Part shown: positions 1 to 8,738 of the stretch, piece by piece
Numbering within the stretch: the stretch's first letter is position 1
Layout: every line of letters begins with the position of its first letter
Assembly (NCBI GenBank): GCA_963748385.1
Contig: CAVVIQ010000012.1
Span: forward strand, 124,001-188,000
Direction: 5' to 3'
Length of the DNA stretch: 64,000 bases
Origin: Rhodoblastus sp963748385
GTDB lineage: Bacteria > Pseudomonadota > Alphaproteobacteria > Rhizobiales > Beijerinckiaceae
Made by a program: the position numbers and the translations under genes
Notes under the pieces: model-generated
What the model was told of the DNA's origin: nothing
The model's database searches: none
Seen by the model: only the letters and a program-made list of their open reading frames with translations

Positions 1-1077
1 GATCTGGCAGACCCGCACGTCGCGGCAGATGCGCTCGACCGCATAGTCGCATGTATAGCCGGCGCCGCCGAGAATTTGCAGCGCGGCAGAACAGACCCGC
101 TCGGCCATTTCCGACGCGAACAACTTGGCCATCGAGGCTTCCGACAGGCAGGGTTGGCCGGCCTCGCGCAGTTGCGCGGCGTGATGAACCAGTTGTCGCG
201 CCGCTTCGATTTCGGTCGCCATGCTGGCGAGGCGAAAGGCCACGGCCTGATGTTCGAAAATCGGCTGGCCGAAAGTCACGCGGTCGCGCGCATAATCGCG
301 CGCGATCTCGAAGGCCGCGCGCGCCATGCCGACCGATTGCGCCGCGATGCCGACGCGCCCGCCTTCGAGATTGGACAGCGCGATGCGATAGCCCTCCCCT
401 TCCGCGCCGAGCCGCAGAGAGGCCGGCAGGCGCATGTCGTCGAACGCGATCTGGCAGGTGTCGGAGGAATGCTGGCCGAGCTTTTCCTCGACCCGCACCA
501 CCTTGTAGCCGGGCGTGTCGGTCGGCACGATAAAGGCGGAAATGCCTTTCTTGCCGGCGGCCGGATCGGTCACCGCGAAGGTGATGATGACGTTGCCGTT
601 CTTGCCCGAAGTGATGAATTGCTTGGTCCCCGACAATACATAGGAATCGCCGTCGCGCCGGGCGCGTGCGCGCAGGCTGGAGGCGTCGGACCCCGCCTGC
701 GGCTCGGTCAGGGCGAAGCCTCCGATCCATTCGCCGCTGGTCAGTTTCGGCAGGAAGCGCTGCTTCTGCTCCTCCGCGCCGAACTTGAGGATCGGGCCGC
801 AGCCGACCGAATTATGCACGCTCAAAATGGTCGAACAGGCGCCGTCGCCGGCGGCGATTTCCTCCAGCACGCAGGCGTAGGCCACTGCGCCGACATCCGA
901 GCCGCCATAAGCTTCCGGCGTCGTCATGCCGAGAAAGCCGAGAGCCCCCATTTCGGTCAGCTCCTCGCGCGGGAAACGATGGTCGCGGTCGCGCGCGGCG
1001 GCGGTGGGCGCCAGTTTTTCCTGCGCGTAATCGCGCGCCATCTTGCGGATTTCGGCCTGCGTCTCATTCAGCAACAT
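1..1077 (-). CDS. Acyl-CoA dehydrogenase, C-terminus cut off by the window edge
   Basis: The reverse strand encodes a protein beginning MLLNETQAEIRKMARDYAQE and running open to base 1, so 359 codons are visible. Known family: FAD-dependent acyl-CoA dehydrogenases (about 380 residues) oxidise acyl-CoA to 2-enoyl-CoA and pass electrons to ETF. The N-terminal helical segment matches, and the last visible residues contain a QILGGAGY stretch followed by a VERICRDVR segment, the family's C-terminal helix just before the end; only about 15-20 residues should be missing. An AAGGAC ribosome site precedes the ATG. It lies 10 bases after the thiolase stop and is the last visible gene of an SDR-thiolase-dehydrogenase operon. 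Substrate length or branching cannot be read from the sequence; isoleucine or short-chain acyl-CoA breakdown would fit the neighbours. Confidence 0.9.
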   Translation of the reverse strand, partial: MLLNETQAEIRKMARDYAQEKLAPTAAARDRDHRFPREELTEMGALGFLGMTTPEAYGGSDVGAVAYACVLEEIAAGDGACSTILSVHNSVGCGPILKFGAEEQKQRFLPKLTSGEWIGGFALTEPQAGSDASSLRARARRDGDSYVLSGTKQFITSGKNGNVIITFAVTDPAAGKKGISAFIVPTDTPGYKVVRVEEKLGQHSSDTCQIAFDDMRLPASLRLGAEGEGYRIALSNLEGGRVGIAAQSVGMARAAFEIARDYARDRVTFGQPIFEHQAVAFRLASMATEIEAARQLVHHAAQLREAGQPCLSEASMAKLFASEMAERVCSAALQILGGAGYTCDYAVERICRDVRVCQI

Positions 1078-1087
1078 GGCGCGTCCT

Positions 1088-2278
<1,191 letters not shown>

Positions 2279-2295
2279 GTGATGCTCCCAGAGGT

Positions 2296-3063
2296 TCAGC
2301 GCGCGCCCATGCGCAGGGCGCCGTCGAGGCGGATGACTTCGCCGTTCAGCATGGTGTTTTCGCAAATGTGCCGGACCAGCGCGGCATATTCCGCCGGGCG
2401 GCCGAGACGCGGCGGGAACGGCACGCTCTTGCCGAGAGAATCCTGAACCTCCTGCGGCATTCCGGCCATCATCGGGGTTTCGAAAACGCCCGGCGCAATG
2501 GCCACGACGCGGATTCCGAAGCGGGCGAGCTCGCGCGCCGCCGGCAGGGTCAGCCCGACCACGCCGGCTTTCGAGGCGCCATAGGCGGCCTGGCCGATCT
2601 GGCCGTCGAAGGCGGCCACGGAGGCGGTGTTGACGATGACTCCGCGCTCGCCGTCGGCGCCGGGCGGCTGTTTGGATATGGCTTCCGCCGCCAGCCGCAT
2701 CATGTTGAACGTGCCGACGAGATTGATGTTCACCGTCCGCGCGAAGGAGGCGAGCTTGTGCGGTCCGTCGCGGCCGAGGATCTTTTCGCCGGTCGCGACG
2801 CCGGCGCAATTGACCAGCCCATGCAGCGCGCCGAAATGTTCGAGCGCGCAGGCGACCGCCGCCTCGCCGTCGGATTCCGCGGTGACGTCGGCGGCGACGA
2901 AGCGCGCGGACGCGCCGAGTTCGGCGGCGATCTTTTCGCCGGCGGCGGCGTTGACGTCGACCAGCACGACCTTGCCCCCGTCGGCGACCAGCCGCCGGGC
3001 GACGGCTTCGCCGAGGCCGGAGCCCCCGCCGGTGACAAGAAAGACCCGATCCTGAATATCCAT
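2296..3063 (-). CDS. SDR-family 3-hydroxyacyl-CoA dehydrogenase (HSD10/type II like)
   Basis: A 255-residue classical short-chain dehydrogenase. The NAD-binding glycine motif TGGGSGLG is at residues 11-18, NCAG is at about 85-88, and the catalytic residues are S148, Y161 and K165 (YGASK). The C-terminal VAIAPGVFETPMM segment and the 255-residue length match type II 3-hydroxyacyl-CoA dehydrogenases, which oxidise 3-hydroxyacyl-CoA or 2-methyl-3-hydroxybutyryl-CoA. It is first in the operon, followed by thiolase and acyl-CoA dehydrogenase, giving consecutive beta-oxidation steps. A GAGG site lies just upstream of the ATG. An acetoacetyl-CoA reductase (PhaB-like) function is less likely because the sequence follows the HSD10 pattern. 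Confidence 0.85.
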   Translation of the reverse strand: MDIQDRVFLVTGGGSGLGEAVARRLVADGGKVVLVDVNAAAGEKIAAELGASARFVAADVTAESDGEAAVACALEHFGALHGLVNCAGVATGEKILGRDGPHKLASFARTVNINLVGTFNMMRLAAEAISKQPPGADGERGVIVNTASVAAFDGQIGQAAYGASKAGVVGLTLPAARELARFGIRVVAIAPGVFETPMMAGMPQEVQDSLGKSVPFPPRLGRPAEYAALVRHICENTMLNGEVIRLDGALRMGAR

Positions 3064-3168
3064 TGCAAAACCTCACTGGCGAAATGTCCGGCCGTCCGGC
3101 GCCGTGAATGCTCGCCTGGTCGCCGAAACGGTGAACGACAATGCAGGGCTTTCACCCGCGACGCGAGA

Positions 3169-3711
3169 TCACAGTCCAATCGAACGCTCGGCCTGTTCGG
3201 CGGCTTCGTCGAATTGCCCCTCAAGCCATTCGTTCGCGCCACGCAACCCGGCGGCGACCTGACGAGCCCAGTTCAGGTATTCCAGCCTGCGCCTGATTGA
3301 CCAGTCGGCAGCCGGGCTGGTTGCCAGCGCTCTGAGGTTGCTGGTCTTGTCCGCCAGTTTCAGAATCTTTGCGCGCGCGCTCTTGTGGGAGGCGTGTTCT
3401 ATCTGAAGACGTTTTCGCTCGGCCTTGTCCAGTCCCTTGTCGTCGGTCACTTCGGCGATGAGCCGCGCCACGTCCTTTCCGAAACCTTTTTCGATCATTT
3501 CGATCGGAACTTCACAATCCTCGACTGAATCATGCAGGAGCGCCGCAACGACCAGATCGGGGTCCTTGCCGCGAGTCGCCTCCGCGACAAGCATGGCGAC
3601 CTCGAGCAGATGGTTGATGTAAGGCTCGGCGGCGGGACCCTTGCGACGCTGGTGCACATGCCAGCGGGCCGCCGCATCGGCGGCCTCGAGGACGGCGAGC
3701 CATTCTTTCAT
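3169..3711 (-). CDS. Small HD-domain hydrolase, SpoT/MESH1-like (possible alarmone hydrolase)
   Basis: A 180-residue protein starting MKEWLAVLEAADAAARWHVH with an AGGAG site upstream. It carries the metal-binding pattern of RelA/SpoT hydrolase domains: H34 in YINHLLEVA, H60-D61 and E64-D65 in LLHDSVED, and a KLADKTSNL segment (D121) equivalent to the KLADRxHN motif. It has no synthetase, TGS or ACT domain, so it resembles the small alarmone hydrolases that remove the 3'-pyrophosphate from (p)ppGpp. That function is inference from motifs. It stands alone, with about 105 bases to the SDR gene downstream and a divergent small ORF upstream. Confidence 0.8.
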   Translation of the reverse strand: MKEWLAVLEAADAAARWHVHQRRKGPAAEPYINHLLEVAMLVAEATRGKDPDLVVAALLHDSVEDCEVPIEMIEKGFGKDVARLIAEVTDDKGLDKAERKRLQIEHASHKSARAKILKLADKTSNLRALATSPAADWSIRRRLEYLNWARQVAAGLRGANEWLEGQFDEAAEQAERSIGL

Positions 3712-4017
3712 GTGATTGGTCTCCTGTTTTGAATCGTGACGACGTTGCCGGTTTCGCATCGGGGCCAGAAAACCGGCGCTAGGCGAGATTGAATGTTGGC
3801 CTTTGCCATATGATCCCGGCGGCTGCGGGGGCGCTGGCGCGATCCGTCGCGTAAATCGGAACTGGCCGCGGTGAGCGAACTCTTGCAAATCACAACATTC
3901 AAGTTCAGAATTCATTTTGCATCAAGATTGGAGTTTTGGCTCCAGCCAACCTGCCCTCCTCGGCAAGGTGGCTCCCAATCCGGGGATGCGGCCATTTGGC
4001 AAATAAGGAGGCCCTCC
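3712..4017. other. Divergent intergenic region
   Basis: This 306-base gap separates the HD hydrolase from the small plus-strand ORF at 4018. It contains a locally AT-richer stretch at about 3885-3945, likely promoter DNA, but no convincing -35/-10 pair was identified. Longer frames crossing it have no recognisable protein content. Confidence 0.4.
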
Positions 4018-4218
4018 ATGCCCAACGATCCCGAAGAGACAACCCACGGCGCCGACAGTCCGGCCAGGGAGCCCGTGCGGCGCTATATCGTCGCTTCGAC
4101 CCATGAGGGCGTCCTCGCCCTCTATACGGCGATCACTGGCAAGGAATCGACGGAAGAGGATAAGGCCAGGCTTCGCGACCGGATGACCAAACATCCTCTG
4201 CCGCCGATCAAGGGATGA
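4018..4218 (+). CDS. Small hypothetical protein (66 aa)
   Basis: An AAGGAG site at about 4005-4010 precedes ATG 4018. The protein is hydrophilic, begins MPNDPEETTHGADS and contains RRYIVASTHEGVLALYTAITG. I do not recognise a family. No signal peptide or membrane segment is visible. Its stop overlaps the next ORF's ATG (ATGA type at 4215-4218), suggesting a co-transcribed pair of tiny proteins. Confidence 0.55.
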   Translation: MPNDPEETTHGADSPAREPVRRYIVASTHEGVLALYTAITGKESTEEDKARLRDRMTKHPLPPIKG

Positions 4219-4403
4219 CGATCATGGTGAAGATTATCGAAGTGAAATCGCCGCCCTTGAGCGACCCGATCTGGCATGAGCCGCCGATGAGATGGTCGCC
4301 GCCCCTGGTCCGCAAGGCGCCGAAGGAGGAGAAGGCCGACCGTCATGACGACGCGACCGAGAAGCCGCCTGCTCCTCCGCCGCCCGGCAAGACGGCGGAG
4401 TGA
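4215..4403 (+). CDS. Small proline-rich hypothetical protein (62 aa)
   Basis: This frame begins at an ATG overlapping the stop of the preceding ORF; an alternative start is ATG 4224. It encodes MTIMVKIIEVKSPPLSDP and ends in a Lys/Glu/Pro-rich tail with a PPAPPPP run. It is unrecognised and probably disordered. Translational coupling to the upstream small ORF is the main reason to believe it is expressed. Confidence 0.45.
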   Translation: MTIMVKIIEVKSPPLSDPIWHEPPMRWSPPLVRKAPKEEKADRHDDATEKPPAPPPPGKTAE

Positions 4404-4785
4404 CGCCGCCTGAACGACGATCGGCGCGCCGCCGTCGCTGCTGGTTGCAGCGGCGGCGATCCGGCGTGGGGTCGCGCCAGTTTACGAAGAAAGATGGTCC
4501 GACAATTTGAGATCGGCGGGAGAGCAGAGGGAAGGAGCTGTCAGCGCCAGTCCTTGCGGGATGGCGAGGATTGGCTCGTTGCGGTCTTACGACACGAAGG
4601 TCCGGCCGGCGGCTGTCGCGCCCTCAGCGGACGTTCCGATAGCGAAATGAACCAGCGCTCGTGACCCGTTGCGGAAATTCCTCTTTGAAATCGTCACGAT
4701 TCGCGAAGGGCGTAAAGGTAGCTGGGGACTGCGTGAGGAGAAGAGCGGCACAAACCGATTAGGCGTTGGATACGGATAGGCATTC
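4404..4785. other. Intergenic region with a dispersed repeat copy
   Basis: This 382-base gap lies before the FFLEELY-motif gene. It holds one copy of an 87-base dispersed repeat (4581-4667). Otherwise I see no credible ORF, terminator or strong promoter. Confidence 0.5.
4581..4667. repeat. Dispersed intergenic repeat, copy A
   Basis: This stretch aligns without gaps to 60562-60648 in the same orientation, with 73 of 87 positions identical by my hand count. The best-conserved core covers about 4621-4638 and 4642-4660. Both copies lie between genes. No terminal inverted repeats or ORF were seen, so it is probably a decayed non-coding element of the kind scattered through Hyphomicrobiales genomes. 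Confidence 0.75.
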
Positions 4786-5493
4786 ATGAACGAAGACGAT
4801 GACCAGGTCGGACGGCTGACGCGCCAATACGATCGCATCGCGGCGCTGCGACAGGCGGCTGCGAACGACCCCAAGCTCGGCGCAGCTCGACGACGCTTGC
4901 GCGCCTGGCAGGCGGCGCGGCTCGCCCGGACTCATGCCGATCTTCTGGCGAACTCGCGCATGGATCTCGCCGCCAAATTCTTTCTGAGGGACCTCTACGG
5001 CGCCACGGACCTCAGCGGACTCGACGCTAACGTGAGGCGGATCGTACCGACAATGAATTTGATGATGCCCACGAGTAGCCTGGAGATTGTGGCGGGGGCG
5101 GTCGAACTGGAAGCGCTGTCCGAAGAACTTGATGTCGCCATGGCGAAGGAGATCGGAGCAAGGCCCAACAGACTGTCGGCAGCCGCCTACGGCGCCGCCT
5201 ATCGCAAGGTCGGCCGCCGCGCTGATCGCGAGCGGCAGATCCAGTTGATAGAGGACCTTGGGGAGGCGCTCGATCATCTGGTCCACAGACCCTTCGTCGG
5301 TACTGCGCTGTTGGTCGGGCGCGCGCCCGCGAAATTGGTCGGTCTCGGCGAAGCCCACGATTTTCTGCTGCGAGGCTACAACGCCTTCACAAAGATGGGC
5401 GACGCTCGGGAGTTCCTCCGATTGATTGTAGGCCGGGAGCGCAAGCTGGTGGACGCCCTGTTTGCCGGGGACGACGGCCTGCTCGGCAATTGA
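4786..5493 (+). CDS. FFLEELY-motif protein (DUF8198-like)
   Basis: A 235-residue, mostly alpha-helical soluble protein without signal peptide. Residues 65-71 read FFLRDLY, followed by GATDLS. This matches the FFLEELY signature (phenylalanine pair, acidic residue, LY) for which a family of uncharacterised bacterial proteins is named, and the preceding RMDLAAK segment also fits. Function is unknown in the family. It precedes, on the opposite strand, the convergently oriented fadD gene. No strong ribosome site was found before ATG 4786, but this ATG gives a family-like N-terminus. Confidence 0.65.
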   Translation: MNEDDDQVGRLTRQYDRIAALRQAAANDPKLGAARRRLRAWQAARLARTHADLLANSRMDLAAKFFLRDLYGATDLSGLDANVRRIVPTMNLMMPTSSLEIVAGAVELEALSEELDVAMAKEIGARPNRLSAAAYGAAYRKVGRRADRERQIQLIEDLGEALDHLVHRPFVGTALLVGRAPAKLVGLGEAHDFLLRGYNAFTKMGDAREFLRLIVGRERKLVDALFAGDDGLLGN

Positions 5494-5594
5494 CGAGCCC
5501 GCGCCCCGCGTCATCTGCGATCTGATTGGACGTGCGGACCTGTCGCCTAGCCCGTCGTGCGCGGCGTGACAGCACGTTCGCAACGCCTTTCGCT

Positions 5595-7280
5595 CTACGA
5601 ACCGACGTCGGATGCTGGCGCTGTGCTGCGCAGCTCGCGGCGCAGGATCTTGCCGATCGGGCTGTGCGGCAATTCGTTTCTGAACTCGACGTGGCGGGGC
5701 GTCTTGTAGCCAGTCAGGAAGCGCCGGCAATAAGCAATCAATTCAACGTCGGTGAGGCTTTCGTCCTTGCGCACGACCACGATCTTGACGGCTTCGCCTG
5801 ATTTCTCGTCCGGCACGCCGACGGCTCCCACCTCGCGCACGCCGGGATGGGTCATCACCACGCCTTCGATCTCGTTCGGGTAGACGTTGAAGCCGGAGAC
5901 GATGATCATGTCCTTCTTGCGGTCGACGATATAGAGGTAGCCGCGCTCATCCACGCGCGCGATGTCGCCGGTATGAAGAAACCCGTCCTTCCCGATGGCG
6001 TTCGCCGTCTCCTCCGGATTGTTCCAGTACCCGGCCATTACCTGCGGTCCCTTTATGCACAATTCGCCCGCTTCGCCCAACGGCAGCTCACGCCCCTCCG
6101 CGTCGCGGACCGCGATGTCGGTGGAAGGAATCGGCACGCCGATCGCCCCCGTGTAGTCCTCGATGGTCATCGGGTTGCCTATCGCGGCAGGCGACGTCTC
6201 GGTCAGTCCGTAGGACTCGATCAGCGGCCTGCCGGTCACCTCCTTCCAGCGCTCGGCGACCGACCGTTGCACGGCCATTCCGCCGGCAAGGGCAATATTG
6301 AGGCGCGAGAAATCCAGCCTGGCGAACGCCTCGCTATTGAGGAGCAGGTTGAACAGCGTGTTGACCCCGGCGATGAACGTGAAGGGGGTCCCCTGCAGCG
6401 CTTTGACGAACGCGTCGGTGTCGCGCGGATTGACGATGAGAAGAGTGGCGGAGCCGAGCATCACCGGGGTGAAGCAGTTCGCGAGCAGCGAGAAGATATG
6501 ATAGAGGGGCAGCGCGGCGACAAACGTCTCTTTGCCCGGAGTGATCTTCGGGGCGAGCCAGGCGTTCACCTGCTCCAAATTAGCGAGGATGTTCCTATGC
6601 GTGAGCATCGCCCCTTTCGGAACGCCGGTCGTTCCGCCCGTATATTGAAGGAACGCGATATCTTTCGGCTCGACGGGCGCGGGCGCGAAGGGCTGCCGCC
6701 GTCCCAGAGTCACCGCCTGTTTGAACGGCACGGCGTCCGGCAGGCGCCAAGCGGGAACGATCCGTTTGACATGGCGGGCGATGAAATTGACCAGCGGCCC
6801 GCGGGCCGCGCCGAGACAATCGCCCGCGCCGGTGACGATGATGTGGCGCACCGAAGTGTCCTCGATCGCCTTCTCGAGCACATGGGCGAAGTTCTCCAGG
6901 ACGACAATCGCCGTTGCGCCGGAATCCATCAGCTGATGGCGCAACTCGCGCGATGAGTAAAGCGGGTTGCAGTTTACGACCGTACATCCAGCGAGCAGCG
7001 TCCCAAATACCGCGATCGGATATTGCATGAGATTTGGCGCCATCAGCGCGACGCGCGCGCCGCGCGGCAGGCGGGCGACGTTCTGCAAGTAGCTGGCGAA
7101 CTCGCGCGCGTGGCGCTCCAGTTCGTCATAAGTCATGGTTGCGCCCATGCTGATCAGCGCGACGTGGCCACGAAACTTGGCGACGCTTGCCGCGAAAAAA
7201 TCTCCGAGCGAGCGAAAGGCGTCTGCATCGATCTCAGCCGGCACTCCAGGTGGATAGGACTTCAACCAGATTCGCTCCAT
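5595..7280 (-). CDS. Long-chain fatty acid-CoA ligase (FadD-like)
   Basis: A 561-residue ANL-superfamily ligase. The ATP-binding P-loop YTGGTTGVPKGA lies near residue 195, the ESYGLTE adenylate motif near 340, the HTGDIARVDERGY hinge near 425 and the C-terminal catalytic lysine in SPIGKILRREL. The family activates fatty acids to acyl-AMP and then acyl-CoA. The start is set at ATG 7280 (MERIWLKSYPPGVPAEID), with AGGAG six bases upstream, rather than the longer frame. It faces away from the phasin gene at 7900 across a 619-base gap. Exact substrate is not readable, but medium- to long-chain acids are typical of this subgroup. Confidence 0.9.
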   Translation of the reverse strand: MERIWLKSYPPGVPAEIDADAFRSLGDFFAASVAKFRGHVALISMGATMTYDELERHAREFASYLQNVARLPRGARVALMAPNLMQYPIAVFGTLLAGCTVVNCNPLYSSRELRHQLMDSGATAIVVLENFAHVLEKAIEDTSVRHIIVTGAGDCLGAARGPLVNFIARHVKRIVPAWRLPDAVPFKQAVTLGRRQPFAPAPVEPKDIAFLQYTGGTTGVPKGAMLTHRNILANLEQVNAWLAPKITPGKETFVAALPLYHIFSLLANCFTPVMLGSATLLIVNPRDTDAFVKALQGTPFTFIAGVNTLFNLLLNSEAFARLDFSRLNIALAGGMAVQRSVAERWKEVTGRPLIESYGLTETSPAAIGNPMTIEDYTGAIGVPIPSTDIAVRDAEGRELPLGEAGELCIKGPQVMAGYWNNPEETANAIGKDGFLHTGDIARVDERGYLYIVDRKKDMIIVSGFNVYPNEIEGVVMTHPGVREVGAVGVPDEKSGEAVKIVVVRKDESLTDVELIAYCRRFLTGYKTPRHVEFRNELPHSPIGKILRRELRSTAPASDVGS

Positions 7281-7899
7281 TCCGCGCTCCTGTCGCTCGA
7301 CGCCCCGCACAGACTCATTTCGCGCGGGCGGCGCCATGAAAGCGGTGGGGTCCGCGGACGGCGCGCTGCACGCCTACAATACGGCGCCGGATCGCAGCGC
7401 GCGACGGCCCGTTGATCGGAGTATCGACCGAACGCCCTGCCGGCGCGATCGGATCGAGCCTTGGCCGGAGCCGACATGGCCGCTGGATGCGACGACCGTC
7501 GCTTCGCGCTTCGGAATTCGGAAGGGTCGCGCCCGTCGCAATGGACAGTCCCCAATGTCGATATGCCAAAGTTGCGCATCGCAACGGACGGCCGCCCTTA
7601 CCGCGCGACACCCACCGCTTATGACCCGCGCCGCCGCGGCTTGATTGAAAATCGAAGGTTTGAACTCCTCAAGCGCCGCCGCAGAAGACCCGCGTCGACA
7701 CATCTTTGCGCGCGCGCCTGACGCGTGGAGCCCGAAACGTTGGAGCGCGAAACATCCCTTTTTCCAACATACGCCAATTGCTATTAAAAATAGGATGGAT
7801 CGAGAGAACGCATTGACTCTGATCGATGTCGGGTCGACGATGACGATCGAAAATAATAGCATGGGAACAAAGAAGACATAACTGAGAGGAGCGATCAAG
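7281..7899. other. Divergent intergenic region between fadD and the phasin gene
   Basis: No credible gene was found in this 619-base gap. The right half (about 7765-7870) is much more AT-rich than its surroundings and probably holds the phasin promoter; a TTGACT at about 7813 is a possible -35 element without a good -10 partner. Short frames on both strands have no recognisable content. Confidence 0.4.
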
Positions 7900-8352
7900 A
7901 TGCCTCCGAAGTCAAAAAAGCCGCCGAAGGAAGCCGCCGATAACCAACTGGTCGAAGGAATTCGGGAGTTGGCCAGCCGTATCTGGTCGGCGGGCGTGGG
8001 CGCGTTCGCTGCGGCCCAGAAGGAGGGGGCTGGCGCGTTCGACTCTCTGGTCGAAGCGGGCGAACGAGTGCAAGATCAGATCAAGACTACTGCCGAGGAC
8101 AGCTATAGCGCCGTTGCGACGAAAGCTTCGCAGGCTTGGGACCAAATATCGCCCGGCCAGTTGGGGCATGTGTTTGAAGACGCTGTAACGCGAGCGCTGC
8201 GCGCGTTGAATATTGCGACCATGGAAGATCATAAGAAACTCTCGCATCGCATCGCGGAACTGACCAAGGTCACGAAGACTCTCGTGGAAAAAATGGAGGC
8301 GTCGAAAGCGCAACGGCGCCCCCGCCCTCATGCGGCGACTAAGCGCTCCTGA
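7900..8352 (+). CDS. Phasin-family PHA granule-associated protein
   Basis: A 150-residue protein with GAGAGGAG just upstream of its ATG. The N-terminus is lysine-rich (MPPKSKKPPKEAADNQ), followed by a helical block, SRIWSAGVGAFAAAQKEG, that is characteristic of the PF05597-type phasins. A long amphipathic/coiled-coil region runs to about residue 130 and a basic tail (RRPRPHAATKRS) ends it. Phasins coat polyhydroxyalkanoate granules and control their number and size; the basic tail could contact DNA as in PhaF-like proteins (inference). Its position beside fadD and the acyl-activation genes fits storage-lipid metabolism. Confidence 0.85.
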   Translation: MPPKSKKPPKEAADNQLVEGIRELASRIWSAGVGAFAAAQKEGAGAFDSLVEAGERVQDQIKTTAEDSYSAVATKASQAWDQISPGQLGHVFEDAVTRALRALNIATMEDHKKLSHRIAELTKVTKTLVEKMEASKAQRRPRPHAATKRS

Positions 8353-8738
8353 AACCGCCCGCGCACTTCGGGTCGACACCGCAATCCGGGCCGACCGACC
8401 GCGAATTCCCGCTTGTGGCGCGATCCGGTCCAACTGCGACCGGCGGCCACAGACGGGATAACGGCCAATCGTTCGCGCTTTTTGGCCGTCTCATCGTGAC
8501 CCTGAGCGGACTTCAGCCTCATCCACGGTCAAAGCTTTCAGCCATACGTCATTCACGGGTTGGTGGGCTTAATTCAACGGAACTGCGGCGGGGAATTTCC
8601 ATTTCCCGTCGATGATCTCTTGTCGGGGCCGATAAAGCCGAGTTGAATCGCGGTTTAGAAGCTTTGGGAGGGTTCTTTCGTCGTTCGTCTCACCGCGCTC
8701 CCGACGGCCCCGCCGTCCGGGTCCCTGGCCCATCCAGC
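8353..8738. other. Intergenic region
   Basis: A 386-base gap between the convergent phasin and fusion genes. A short GACGGC/GCCGTC inverted repeat lies at about 8701-8716. I see no U-tract terminator, RNA gene or convincing ORF. Confidence 0.35.
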
